A DNA stretch of 34,262 nucleotides from Candidatus Krumholzibacteriota bacterium (GTDB lineage Bacteria > Krumholzibacteriota > Krumholzibacteriia > Krumholzibacteriales > Krumholzibacteriaceae), in NCBI GenBank assembly GCA_016926065.1, contig JAFGPI010000082.1, forward strand, positions 1-34,262, written 5' to 3'. The translations under genes and the position numbers were made by a program. Positions 23,681 to 31,816 of this stretch are shown piece by piece. A model generated the notes under the pieces. The model was not told where the DNA came from. It saw only the letters and a list, made by a program, of their open reading frames with translations, and made no database searches. Position 1 is the first letter of the stretch, and each line of letters begins with the position of its first letter.

Positions 23681-24819
23681 TGAAGTACCTGCACATAATT
23701 TTGGCCAACCTGAAAAGGAAGAAATTCAGAACCATCCTCACCATCGGTTCTTTCGCGGCGGCCCTTTTTCTCTTCGGCCTGCTCACCGTCATAGACAAGG
23801 CAATGAATTCGGGGGCCGATTTCGCCGGGGCGGACCGGCTGCTGGTGATCAACAAGGTCTCTCTGATAATGCCTCTTCCCTATGCCTACCTGGAGCGGAT
23901 CAGGCAGATCGAAGGGATCGAGGAGGTCACCTTCAGCGTTTGGTTCGGGGGCGTGTACCAGGACCCCAAGAATTTTTTCCCCAATATCGCCATCGACACC
24001 GGTACCTACCGCCGGGTATACAGCGACATCGTGATAGCGGACGGCCAGTGGAACGATTTCCTCGCCGACCGGCAGGGGGCCATCGTGGGCCAGGATCTGG
24101 CCAAACGGTTCGGCTGGAAGATCGGCGACCGCATACCCCTGGAAGGCACCATCTGGCCGGGGGTATGGGAGTTCAACATACGGGGGATATGGGAGATGGA
24201 GGATAAATCGCTTCCCTCCTCCGATTTCTATTTCCGCTATGATTACCTGGAGGAGCAGCGTCCCTGGGGAAAGGGGACCGTGGGATGGTACATTGTAAAA
24301 GTGACCGATCCTTCCGCCGGTGCCGGTATCGTATCCGCCATCGACGGCCGCTTCGAGAATTCGCCCTACGAGACAAAGACCGATACCGAGAAGGTGTTTC
24401 TAACCGGATTCGCCAACCAGATCGGCAATATCCGCCTGATAATCATCTCCGTGGGGGCGGTGGTGTTTATTACCCTGCTGCTGGTGACGGGGAATACCAT
24501 GGCGATTTCGGTGAGGGAGAGGACCGGGGAGTTGGCGGTGCTCAAGACCCTCGGTTTCTCCGATGCCGGGGTGCTGGGATTGGTCGTTAGCGAGTCGCTT
24601 CTCATCTCCGGCATAGGCGGCCTGATCGGCCTGGCCCTGGTCAAATTATTTACCCTGGGGGGCGATCCCACCGGAGGCTTCCTGCAGGTATTTTATCTTC
24701 CCCCGGAGGCGATCGGTGTCGGTTTCCTGATAGCCCTGCTGATGGGATTCGTCGCCGGATTCATCCCCGGCGTCAACGCCATGCGCCTGAGGATCGTGAC
24801 CGCGTTTAGGAGGATCTAG
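23680..24819 (+). CDS. ABC transporter permease, MacB/FtsX type (first)
   Basis: A 379-residue four-helix permease. An N-terminal helix (residues 10-38) follows the short basic start MKYLHIILANLKRKKFRT. A large periplasmic MacB-like domain spans about 45-250, and three helices form the FtsX domain (about 262-285, 306-335, 345-365). The permease signature is at ISVRERTGELAVLKTLGFSDAGVLGLVVSESLLISGIGGLIG, typical of FtsX/MacB. It overlaps the ATPase stop by one base (TGATG), so translation is coupled. A second, different permease follows, so the transporter is likely heterodimeric. Confidence 0.92.
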   Translation: MKYLHIILANLKRKKFRTILTIGSFAAALFLFGLLTVIDKAMNSGADFAGADRLLVINKVSLIMPLPYAYLERIRQIEGIEEVTFSVWFGGVYQDPKNFFPNIAIDTGTYRRVYSDIVIADGQWNDFLADRQGAIVGQDLAKRFGWKIGDRIPLEGTIWPGVWEFNIRGIWEMEDKSLPSSDFYFRYDYLEEQRPWGKGTVGWYIVKVTDPSAGAGIVSAIDGRFENSPYETKTDTEKVFLTGFANQIGNIRLIIISVGAVVFITLLLVTGNTMAISVRERTGELAVLKTLGFSDAGVLGLVVSESLLISGIGGLIGLALVKLFTLGGDPTGGFLQVFYLPPEAIGVGFLIALLMGFVAGFIPGVNAMRLRIVTAFRRI

Positions 24820-24820
24820 G

Positions 24821-25993
24821 ATGGCCGTGCCCCTTATATACAACCTCCGCAGCATAAGCAGCAGGTGGACCTCTACCCTGGTGGCCGTTCTCGGTATAGC
24901 GGGCACGGTGGGAGTCTTCCTGGTCATGCTGGCGATGTCCAACGGCTTCCGGGCCACTCTCTCCGCTTCCGGATCGAGCAGCAACGCCATAATCCTCCGG
25001 GGAGGGGCGACGGCGGAAATAGAGAGCGCGGTGGACCTGGAACAGGCGAAGATCATATCCGACATGCCGGGCATAGCCCGCTCCGCCTCTAATTTTCCCC
25101 TGGTGAGCAACGAGGTGGTGGTGATCGCCGCCTTTCCCCTCGCCGCATCCGGGACCGACGCCAATGTGCAGGTGCGAGGCGCCTCGGGATCGGCCCTGGA
25201 GGTGCGGCCGGTGGCGAGGATGGTGGAGGGCAGGATGTTCAACGAGGGGCTCCCGGAACTGGTCATCGGCCGGAACGTGGCCGGCACCTATGCCGGACTC
25301 GATCTCGGTTCTACCATCAGGTTCGGGGGCGGCACCTGGAAGGTGGTGGGAGTGTTCGATGCCGGGGGCAGCTCGTTTGATTCCGAACTCTGGTGCGACG
25401 CCACGGTTCTGAGCGAAGTGTACAAACGGCCGGTGAATATTTTCCAGTCGGTGACGGTGCGCCTCAGCTCGCCGGAACTGTTTCAGGAGTTCAAGGACGC
25501 GGTCACCGCCGATCCCCGGCTCACGGTGGATGTATTCCGGGAAGACCGCTATTACGCGCAGCAGTCGAGCGTGGTCGCGACGATGATAAACGTGCTTGGA
25601 TTCATGGTCGCCCTGGTGATGGCGGTGGGAGCGGTCTTCGCGGCGCTCAACACCATGTATTCGGCGGTCGCCGCCAGAACGCGGGAGGTGGCCACCCTCA
25701 GGGCCCTCGGTTTCAGCCAGGAAAGCGTCATGTTCTCCTTCATGATCGAATCGATGGCCATATCGCTCGTGGGGGGCGCCTTGGGGTGCCTGGCGGCCCT
25801 ACCTTTCAACGGATTTACCGCCGGCACCATAAACTGGCAGACCTTCTCCCACCTGGCTTTCGCCTTCAGGGTGACCCCGGGCTTGCTCCTGGCCGGTCTG
25901 GCATTCGCCCTCCTCATGGGCATAGTCGGCGGCACTCCTCCCGCCCTGCGCGCCGCCAGGCTTCCGGTGGTGGTGGCCCTGCGCCGGTTGTAG
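24821..25993 (+). CDS. ABC transporter permease, MacB/FtsX type (second)
   Basis: A 390-residue paralogue of the preceding permease. The N-terminal helix is in STLVAVLGIAGTVGVFLVMLAMSNGFR, the periplasmic domain spans about 45-260, and the FtsX domain carries VAARTREVATLRALGFSQESVMFSFMIESMAISLVGGALGCLAALP and a final helix LLLAGLAFALLMGIVGG. AGGAGG in the end of the previous gene is its ribosome site and 1 nt separates the two genes. With the ATPase and adaptor it forms one envelope export or lipoprotein-release-like complex. The substrate is unknown, and no TolC-like gene is present here. Confidence 0.92.
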   Translation: MAVPLIYNLRSISSRWTSTLVAVLGIAGTVGVFLVMLAMSNGFRATLSASGSSSNAIILRGGATAEIESAVDLEQAKIISDMPGIARSASNFPLVSNEVVVIAAFPLAASGTDANVQVRGASGSALEVRPVARMVEGRMFNEGLPELVIGRNVAGTYAGLDLGSTIRFGGGTWKVVGVFDAGGSSFDSELWCDATVLSEVYKRPVNIFQSVTVRLSSPELFQEFKDAVTADPRLTVDVFREDRYYAQQSSVVATMINVLGFMVALVMAVGAVFAALNTMYSAVAARTREVATLRALGFSQESVMFSFMIESMAISLVGGALGCLAALPFNGFTAGTINWQTFSHLAFAFRVTPGLLLAGLAFALLMGIVGGTPPALRAARLPVVVALRRL

Positions 25994-26062
25994 AAAAAAG
26001 CCATACCGCACCCTGGTGCCGCCGCCGGTACTGGAAAGCGGGTCCCCGGATAACGGTGGGGA

Positions 26063-26100
26063 GGGGCTTTTCCGGTCGACTCGCTCACTGGAAAAGCCCC
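26063..26100. terminator. bidirectional terminator hairpin
   Basis: GGGGCTTTTCCGGT and ACTGGAAAAGCCCC form a 14-bp stem with one G-U pair and a 10-nt loop. It lies between the convergent permease and trpB genes and is followed on the plus strand by CCCCTTTCAAATTTAT. Confidence 0.6.
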
Positions 26101-26110
26101 CCTTTCAAAT

Positions 26111-27361
26111 TTATCCCGTGCTCATGGGCCACGAATATCCGTTCGGCGGGCAGTACCTTCTGCCGTAATGCTTCATGACGTAGTCTATATCCTTGTCGCC
26201 CCGGCCCGAGAGGTTGACCAGAATCGATTTGTCCCGGGCGAGCGTCCGCGCCAGCTTAATGGTGAACGCCACGGCGTGGGCGCTTTCCAGGGCCGGGATG
26301 ATCCCTTCCAGCCGCGATAGAACGAAGAACGCCTCCACCGCCTCGTCATCGCTTATCGTTTCGTACCGCACCCGGCCCAGATCCTTCAGGTAGCTGTGCT
26401 GGGGACCGACTCCCGGGTAATCCAGACCCGAGGCGATCGAATGGACCGGGAGCGGGTCTCCCGCTTCGTCCTGCAACAGGTAGCATTTGAAGCCGTGGAT
26501 TATGCCCGGCTTGCCCAGGGAGAGGGTGGCGGCATGATCCCCGTCCTTGAAGCCCCTGCCGGAGGGTTCCACCCCGTATATCTTTATCGACGGCTCGTCC
26601 AGGAAGGCCGTGAAAAGTCCGATGGCGTTGGAGCCGCCGCCCACGCAGGCCACCAGGTTGTCCGGCAGCGCTCCGGTCAGCTGCGTGAACTGACCGATGG
26701 CCTCCTGGCCCACTACCTGCTGGAAATCCCTCACCATCATGGGGAAGGGGTGCGGCCCCACGACCGAGCCGATGGCGTAAAATTGGGTGAGGGGGTCCTC
26801 CAGGTAGGCCCGGAAGGCCGCGTCGACCGCCTCTTTAAGGGTGGCCAGGCCGTCGCTTACCGGGATCACCCGCGCCCCCAGTATCTTCATCCGGGTGACG
26901 TTGGGGTGTTCCTTCTCGATATCGACGGTTCCCATGTAGATATCGCAGGCCAGGCCGGTGATGGCCGCCGCGGTCGCCAGGGCCACTCCGTGTTGTCCCG
27001 CTCCCGTTTCGGCTATCAATTTCTTCTTGCCCATCCGTTTGGCCAGGAGCGCCTCTCCCAGGCAATGGTTTATCTTGTGGGCCCCGGTGTGGTTGAGGTC
27101 CTCGCGCTTGAAGTAGATCCCGGCGCCTCCCAGTTTTTTGCTCAGGGTTGCTGCGTGGTAGACCGGACTGGGCCGGCCGACGTAGTGTCGGTAAAGGGAG
27201 GCAAGCTCCGATATGAAATCCGGATCTTCTCTAATTTGCAGGTAGGAATCGGTAATCTCGGCGAGTATTTCCCTTAGCTGGTCGGGAACGAAGGTGCCCC
27301 CGTATTCTCCGAAATACCCATTGAGATCGGGGGTGTTGTTCAATTTTTTACTGGCTTCCAT
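26111..27361 (-). CDS. trpB: tryptophan synthase beta subunit
   Basis: A 416-residue PLP enzyme that joins indole and serine to make tryptophan. The PLP lysine is K96 in [15 protein letters not shown], the catalytic Glu is E118 in AETGAGQHG, the phosphate loop is VGGGSNAIG (about 240-248), and the N-terminus [15 protein letters not shown] is diagnostic of TrpB1. The downstream GVEPSGRG and [13 protein letters not shown] blocks are also present. ATG 27361 overlaps the trpR stop as TGATG and has GGAG about 8 nt upstream; the frame continues open further upstream but runs across trpR. No trpA is present in the window, so the subunit may work with a distant TrpA or salvage free indole. Confidence 0.96.
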   Translation of the reverse strand: MEASKKLNNTPDLNGYFGEYGGTFVPDQLREILAEITDSYLQIREDPDFISELASLYRHYVGRPSPVYHAATLSKKLGGAGIYFKREDLNHTGAHKINHCLGEALLAKRMGKKKLIAETGAGQHGVALATAAAITGLACDIYMGTVDIEKEHPNVTRMKILGARVIPVSDGLATLKEAVDAAFRAYLEDPLTQFYAIGSVVGPHPFPMMVRDFQQVVGQEAIGQFTQLTGALPDNLVACVGGGSNAIGLFTAFLDEPSIKIYGVEPSGRGFKDGDHAATLSLGKPGIIHGFKCYLLQDEAGDPLPVHSIASGLDYPGVGPQHSYLKDLGRVRYETISDDEAVEAFFVLSRLEGIIPALESAHAVAFTIKLARTLARDKSILVNLSGRGDKDIDYVMKHYGRRYCPPNGYSWPMSTG

Positions 27362-27636
27362 CAGGTATCTCCAATCTTGTCCTTCAATATCTTCAAGGTT
27401 ACGGAACGGCTGTCTCTGAGCACCCTGGCGCCACGCGTTATCTTGCACAGGCTGATTCCCAGTTTCGAAGCTATCTTTCTCTGGGGGACGGACGCGTGGA
27501 GCATCTTCATCAGGCGCCATCGAAGGACAAAATCGTCGATCTCCGCCGGCGTGAAGATCTCCCGGAAGAATTTTCTCATCACGCTGGGATTGTTTATCTC
27601 GCAGAATATTTCCGTCAGTTCCTTCGCCGAATTCAT
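27361..27636 (-). CDS. TrpR-family transcriptional repressor
   Basis: A 91-residue helical DNA-binding protein of the Trp repressor (TrpR/YerC) family. [22 protein letters not shown] matches the dimerisation helices, and the helix-turn-helix lies in [26 protein letters not shown] (about 50-75). TrpR proteins bind operators when charged with tryptophan. ATG 27636 is chosen over ATG 27642 because GGAGG directly abuts the first ATG but sits 6 nt from the second. The stop overlaps the trpB start (TGATG). The same-operon layout makes autoregulation likely. YerC-type members do not all bind tryptophan, so ligand is inferred from context. Confidence 0.88.
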   Translation of the reverse strand: MNSAKELTEIFCEINNPSVMRKFFREIFTPAEIDDFVLRWRLMKMLHASVPQRKIASKLGISLCKITRGARVLRDSRSVTLKILKDKIGDT

Positions 27637-27655
27637 TTCCATCCTCCGCCGCTGT

Positions 27656-27669
27656 TTCTATACATAGAA
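27656..27669. promoter_or_regulatory. palindrome at the predicted trpR transcription start, putative operator
   Basis: TTCTATACATAGAA is a perfect 14-bp inverted repeat (TTCTAT/ATAGAA around AC). It begins 2 nt downstream of the minus-strand -10 box, so it covers the predicted start site at about 27665. CTAT/ATAG half sites resemble the CTAG half sites of known trp operators. Confidence 0.5.
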
Positions 27670-27671
27670 TC

Positions 27672-27700
27672 ATTATAATCCTCCCGCGGAAAAATGTAAA
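27672..27700 (-). promoter_or_regulatory. trpR-trpB promoter
   Basis: On the minus strand: TTTACA (27700-27695), a 17-bp spacer and a perfect TATAAT (27677-27672). The 5' leader to ATG 27636 would be about 29 nt. Confidence 0.7.
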
Positions 27701-27719
27701 GCGTAATTTTAATGGAAAA

Positions 27720-27748
27720 TTGAAAACCACCGGGTTTCGGTGTATAAT
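27720..27748 (+). promoter_or_regulatory. divergent promoter toward the SUMF1-family gene
   Basis: TTGAAA (27720-27725), a 17-bp spacer and TATAAT (27743-27748) on the plus strand, only 20 bp from the -35 box of the trpR promoter. The spacer contains the inverted repeat CACCG/CGGTG. The leader to ATG 27962 would be about 205 nt. Confidence 0.55.
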
Positions 27749-27870
27749 GCCCCGAGGGATCACGGGTGTTCCTTGTCCCGGCACCGGTCGCCGCCATCCC
27801 GGCTGCCGCGGCAGATATTTGCTGAAGGCGCGTATATTCGCGGGACTACCCTATTATCCGAGGTGGGGGG

Positions 27871-27894
27871 ATGCAAACCATTAAAAATAAATGA
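27871..27894 (+). CDS. 7-codon leader ORF (possible)
   Basis: ATG 27871 follows GAGGTGGGGGG and encodes MQTIKNK before TGA. The stop overlaps the ATG of a second tiny ORF as ATGA. It lies in the leader of the SUMF1-family gene and could be a translated leader or chance. Confidence 0.2.
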   Translation: MQTIKNK

Positions 27895-27965
27895 TCGCTG
27901 GAACAGATCGAGCGGATGAGAATAGAACGGGGGGCGACAGTAAAACAGGAGCAGAGCAGGCATGA
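27891..27965 (+). CDS. 24-codon upstream ORF (possible)
   Basis: ATG 27891 to TGA 27963-27965, 24 polar residues (MIAGTDRADENRTGGDSKTG...). It overlaps the 7-codon ORF at its start and the SUMF1-family ATG (27962) at its end, both as ATGA. Low-complexity polar content argues against a stable protein; coupling is the only plausible role. Confidence 0.2.
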   Translation: MIAGTDRADENRTGGDSKTGAEQA

Positions 27966-28747
27966 AGAAAAAACGGATTTGGACATCTTTGCTTTTCCCC
28001 CTGTGGGGATTAGCGGCGGCCGGACCGGGAGCGCAGGCGGCGGACACCGTCATGGTTTTGATTCCCGCCGGAGAGTACACGATGGGGAAGGATTCGGAAA
28101 AGGGATATGATTTCAGCCCCGCCCATCGAGTAAAGATAGATTCCTTTCTCATGGACCGGCACGAGGTCACCAACAGCGAGTACCTGCGGTTTTGCGAGGA
28201 GACCGGGCACAGGCTGCCGGAATTTTGGGGCACCGGCATTTTTAGGAGCGGGGAGGACTATCCGGACCTTCCGGTAGTGGGGGTAAGTTGGGCGGACGCT
28301 CAAAAATACGCGGAGTGGGTCGGGAAAAGGCTGCCCACGGAGGCGGAATGGGAATACGCCGCCCGCGGAGGGTTGATCGATAAAGATTATCCTAACGGCG
28401 ACAAGTGGACGAAAGAAAGGGCCCGGCAGGCTGGCCCCGGCTGGAATAATCTGCTCGATCCGGTGGAGACATACGAGCCGAACGGACTCGGGCTTTACGA
28501 TATGAGTGGAAATGTCTGGGAATGGGTTTACGATAGATATTCAGCGGGCTATTACGCCGAAAGCGGGAGGGATAATCCCCCGGGGCCGGAGGCCGGGAAG
28601 TTTCGAGTAATAAGGGGGGGCAGCTGGCATTCGGGGCCGATGTGCAAAAGAGTGTATTATCGAGGCGGTTTGCCGGGCAACTGGTGCGATTTCGCCGTCG
28701 GATTTAGGTGCGTGAAAGCTCTGGACGCTCCTCCGGCCAGGCAGTAG
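27962..28747 (+). CDS. SUMF1/FGE-fold secreted protein
   Basis: A 261-residue protein with a signal peptide (MKKKRIWTSLLFPLWGLAAAGPGAQAA) and one formylglycine-generating-enzyme fold domain (PF03781): VLIPAGEYTMGKDSEKGYDFSPAHRVKIDSFLMDRHEVTNSEYLRF, PVVGVSWADAQKYAEWVGKRLPTEAEWEYAARGG, GLYDMSGNVWEWVYDRY and IRGGSWHSGPMCKR...VGFRC. True FGEs use two copper-binding cysteines in SWLCHxSYCNRYR. Here the first is replaced (SWHSGPMC), so sulfatase activation is unlikely and no sulfatase is adjacent. AGGAG about 10 nt before ATG 27962 is the ribosome site. Confidence 0.87.
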   Translation: MKKKRIWTSLLFPLWGLAAAGPGAQAADTVMVLIPAGEYTMGKDSEKGYDFSPAHRVKIDSFLMDRHEVTNSEYLRFCEETGHRLPEFWGTGIFRSGEDYPDLPVVGVSWADAQKYAEWVGKRLPTEAEWEYAARGGLIDKDYPNGDKWTKERARQAGPGWNNLLDPVETYEPNGLGLYDMSGNVWEWVYDRYSAGYYAESGRDNPPGPEAGKFRVIRGGSWHSGPMCKRVYYRGGLPGNWCDFAVGFRCVKALDAPPARQ

Positions 28748-28802
28748 GATAAATTGGTGGATTGGTATCGCTATTTCGTCGAGCCTTAATGAGGGTGGTC
28801 GA

Positions 28803-30665
28803 ATGGAGAAATCCAGTCCGCCACCGGAAAGATTTAGAGGTATGGAGATGGCAGAGGCGGGGTACCGGGTTGGAACTACTCCCCACACAATAAACGCAGC
28901 CTTCGGCCGGGCCGCTGCCCGGTACTCCTCAAAAACCGCCCTGCTGGCCAAGGGGAGCGAGGGGAAATACCAGGGAATCACTTTTGGAGAGCTCGATAGC
29001 CGGGTGGATAAGCTTGTCGCCGCTCTTCAGGGCAGGGGAATCGGCAGGGGTGACAGGGTGGCCATCCTATCCTATCACGGCTCCGAGTGGGCCATGGCCG
29101 ACCTGGCCATCCTGAGATTGGGAGGGGTGGTGGTCCCGATCTATCACGCCCTGGCCCCCTCGGCGGTGAAGTATATAATCAATGACTCCGCCAGCAGGAT
29201 GATCTTCGTGGAAAACGAAGAGCTGCGTGAAAAAATAGAAAGGATAAGAGACGAGCTTCCCTCCCTCCAGGATATCGTTGTTTTCAGGCCGGAGGAAGGG
29301 GAAGGCCGGGTATCCGGCTTGAGCTTTCAGGATCTGATGGGCGCGGCGAAATACCCCGGTAACGCTGAATCCGCGGGGAATCAACCGGTTTCGACCGGCG
29401 ACATCGCGACGATCGTATACACTTCCGGAACCACGGGCGAACCCAAGGGAGTGGTATTATCTCACGGTAATATCGTCTCGAACGCCTTCGCCTGCGCCTC
29501 GCGGTTCCGGGTGAGCGACCAAGACGTCTTCCTTTCCTTCCTGCCGCTCTGCCACATGTTCGAGCGCACCTGCGGGTACTACACGATGCTGTTCAGCGGC
29601 GCGACCATAGCTTACGCGGGAGATCTGAACACCATCATCGAGGATGTGCGCGCCATCCGCCCCACCATACTGATCATTGTTCCCAGGATACTGGAGAAGA
29701 TCTACGAGGCGGTAGAGAAAAAAGTGAGGGAGAGTTCTCTCCTGCGCAGAAAATTGGTGACCACGTCCATCCAATGCCTGAATCAGCACAAGAACCTGGA
29801 GTACAGGGGGCTGAAGGTGCCCTTGCACCTCCGTTTAAAGTGCCGTCTGGCCAACACCCTGGTGGCGGCGAAATTCCGGGAGATCGCGGGCGGCCGGTTG
29901 CGGCTGCTCGTCTCCGGAGGGGCCCCCCTGGACAAAAAACTCTCCAAGACACTCTACGACCTGGGATTCAATATCCTCGAGGGGTACGGCCTCACCGAGA
30001 CCTCACCGGCCGTGTGCACCTCGTGCCTGGATGACAATCGCTTGGGCACGGTGGGAAAACCGATCGCGGGAGTGGAGGTCAAGATAGGTGAACGCGACGA
30101 GATACTGGTGAGGGGCCCTAATGTTATGCAGGGTTATTACAATCAACCCCAGGCCACAAAGGAAGCCGTGGATGGTGAGGGCTGGTTCCACACCGGAGAT
30201 CAGGGCCGGTTCGACGAAAATGGAAACCTGGTGATAACCGGAAGGATCAAGGAGCTGATCATTACCTCCTACGGCAAGAATGTGGCGCCGGTCCCCCTTG
30301 AGGCGGAGATCATCAAGAGCGGTTACATAGAGCAGTGCCTGCTCTGCGGGGATAACCGTAAATATATCACCGCCCTGGTGGTCCCGGCGAGGGAGGCGGT
30401 GGAACAATACGCGGAGGAGAGAAATATAGGCGCCGCCGGTTACGAGGAGCTTTTAGAGAGGGAAGAAATAATGCAGCTGGTGGCCGGAGAAATAGAATCC
30501 GCCACGGCCGACCGGGCGCGCTTCGAGAAAGTGAGAAAATTCGTGCTGCTGGCCGAGCCCTTTACCGTGGAGAATGAGCTGCTGACGCTGACCCTGAAAA
30601 TGAGACGGAAAAAGGTGAGGGAGAGGTTCGCCGCACGGATAGATTCAATGTATGTTGAATCCTGA
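28803..30665 (+). CDS. long-chain fatty acid-CoA ligase (AMP-forming)
   Basis: A 620-residue acyl-CoA synthetase that activates fatty acids with ATP and CoA. The P-loop is YTSGTTGEPKGVVLSHGNIVSN (206-227), then FLPLCHMFERTCGYYTMLFSGATIAYA, VSGGAPLDKKL, the GYGLTETSP motif, and WFHTGDQGRFDENGNLVITGRIKELIITSYGKNVAPVPLEAEI, which carries the hinge and matches long-chain (FadD15/ACSL-like) enzymes. Length is normal for that group. GAGGGTGG precedes ATG 28803. It lies 12 nt upstream of the reductase-like gene with GAAGGAGA between, so the two form an operon. Confidence 0.93.
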   Translation: MEKSSPPPERFRGMEMAEAGYRVGTTPHTINAAFGRAAARYSSKTALLAKGSEGKYQGITFGELDSRVDKLVAALQGRGIGRGDRVAILSYHGSEWAMADLAILRLGGVVVPIYHALAPSAVKYIINDSASRMIFVENEELREKIERIRDELPSLQDIVVFRPEEGEGRVSGLSFQDLMGAAKYPGNAESAGNQPVSTGDIATIVYTSGTTGEPKGVVLSHGNIVSNAFACASRFRVSDQDVFLSFLPLCHMFERTCGYYTMLFSGATIAYAGDLNTIIEDVRAIRPTILIIVPRILEKIYEAVEKKVRESSLLRRKLVTTSIQCLNQHKNLEYRGLKVPLHLRLKCRLANTLVAAKFREIAGGRLRLLVSGGAPLDKKLSKTLYDLGFNILEGYGLTETSPAVCTSCLDDNRLGTVGKPIAGVEVKIGERDEILVRGPNVMQGYYNQPQATKEAVDGEGWFHTGDQGRFDENGNLVITGRIKELIITSYGKNVAPVPLEAEIIKSGYIEQCLLCGDNRKYITALVVPAREAVEQYAEERNIGAAGYEELLEREEIMQLVAGEIESATADRARFEKVRKFVLLAEPFTVENELLTLTLKMRRKKVRERFAARIDSMYVES

Positions 30666-30677
30666 AGGAGACCCGCG

Positions 30678-31778
30678 ATGAAAGAATACGTATTGCTGAC
30701 GGGAGCCACGGGATACATAGGGGCGGGACTACTGCGCAAATGGCTCAAGGAGGGGAAGGGGAACCTGGTGCTGTTGGTCAGGGAGAAGCGCGGGGAGTCG
30801 CCGGGAAAACGGATCGACGGCGTGCTGGCGGAGCTCTATGCCGGCCACCTCCCCGATCCGGCACGTTTCGCCGGGAGAATAGAGGTCCACCGGGGGGATG
30901 TCTCCCGGGAGAGGCTGGGATTGGAGGAGAAGGAGTACACCGAGCTGGCGGGACGGATATCGCGCATCATCCACTGCGCCGCGGCGGCCCGGTTCGATCT
31001 CGACCTGGAGGAAGCGCGCCGGACCAATCTCGGCGGAACGCGCAACATCCTCGATTTCGCCGGGAAGTGCAATCGCCTGAAAAAAGTTGATTACGTGGGC
31101 ACGGCCTACGTTGCCGGTAAGAGAAAGGGCGTCATCAGGGAGGACGAGCTGGATGCGGGGCAGGAGCACAACAACACTTACGAGGCCAGCAAAATGGAGG
31201 CGGAAAAGCTGGTGCGCTCGAAGATGAGCGAGCTGCCCCTGTCGATTTTCCGGCCCAGCATAGTGATCAGCGATTCGGAGACCGGCCGTGCATCCAGCTT
31301 CAACGGGTTCTACCGGGCGCTCAAGATGTACTGGCTGGGCCTGCTAAAGATAATCCCCGGTTATCCGGAAAGCGTGATGGACCTGGTGCCGGTCGATTAC
31401 GTGACCGAGGCTATGTTCCGGATCGCCTATTCTGCGGAAAGCGTGGGAAAATGCTTTCACCTGACCGCCGGACCGGATAACGCGACCACTCTGGGGGAGA
31501 TTAGAGATCTCGCCGGCAAACACTTCCGGAAGGAGCCGTTCGATCTCGTTCCACCCGGAGATTTTGAGGACTACGTTCAAAAATATAAAATGAATTTGCC
31601 GGAGGGCGGGATCAGAATGATGGACGAGATAGTGCTCTACCTCCCCTACCTGGCCGGTGAACTGAGATTCGACAACGCCAATACGGTCCGTTTGGCGCCT
31701 CTGAAAGTTCCCCCGGTCAGGCAATATTTCGGGAAGATGGCCGAATACATAATGCGGCGGACGCCGCTTGCCGATTAA
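30678..31778 (+). CDS. NAD(P)-binding acyl reductase-like (SDR extended, male-sterility type)
   Basis: A 366-residue Rossmann protein. The NAD(P) loop is LLTGATGYIGAGLL (6-19), followed by HRGDVS (71-76), IIHCAAAARFDLDLEEARRTNLGGTRNIL (97-125), GTAYVAG (141-147) and the catalytic YEASK pair Y168/K172. The pattern is that of the NAD_binding_4 branch (fatty acyl-CoA reductase, carboxylic acid reductase and thioester reductase domains). The C-terminal about 100 residues are helical, as in acyl reductases. Next to an acyl-CoA ligase it would plausibly reduce the acyl thioester to an aldehyde or alcohol; a sterol/sugar SDR role remains possible. Confidence 0.82.
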   Translation: MKEYVLLTGATGYIGAGLLRKWLKEGKGNLVLLVREKRGESPGKRIDGVLAELYAGHLPDPARFAGRIEVHRGDVSRERLGLEEKEYTELAGRISRIIHCAAAARFDLDLEEARRTNLGGTRNILDFAGKCNRLKKVDYVGTAYVAGKRKGVIREDELDAGQEHNNTYEASKMEAEKLVRSKMSELPLSIFRPSIVISDSETGRASSFNGFYRALKMYWLGLLKIIPGYPESVMDLVPVDYVTEAMFRIAYSAESVGKCFHLTAGPDNATTLGEIRDLAGKHFRKEPFDLVPPGDFEDYVQKYKMNLPEGGIRMMDEIVLYLPYLAGELRFDNANTVRLAPLKVPPVRQYFGKMAEYIMRRTPLAD

Positions 31779-31816
31779 ATCCGAACGCGGGACTGCGTGC
31801 CTATACCGGGACACCT

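Noticed and set aside
26396-27277. Open plus-strand frame of 293 codons
   Set aside because: Fully antisense to trpB, with no ribosome site and composition of a GC-rich shadow frame.
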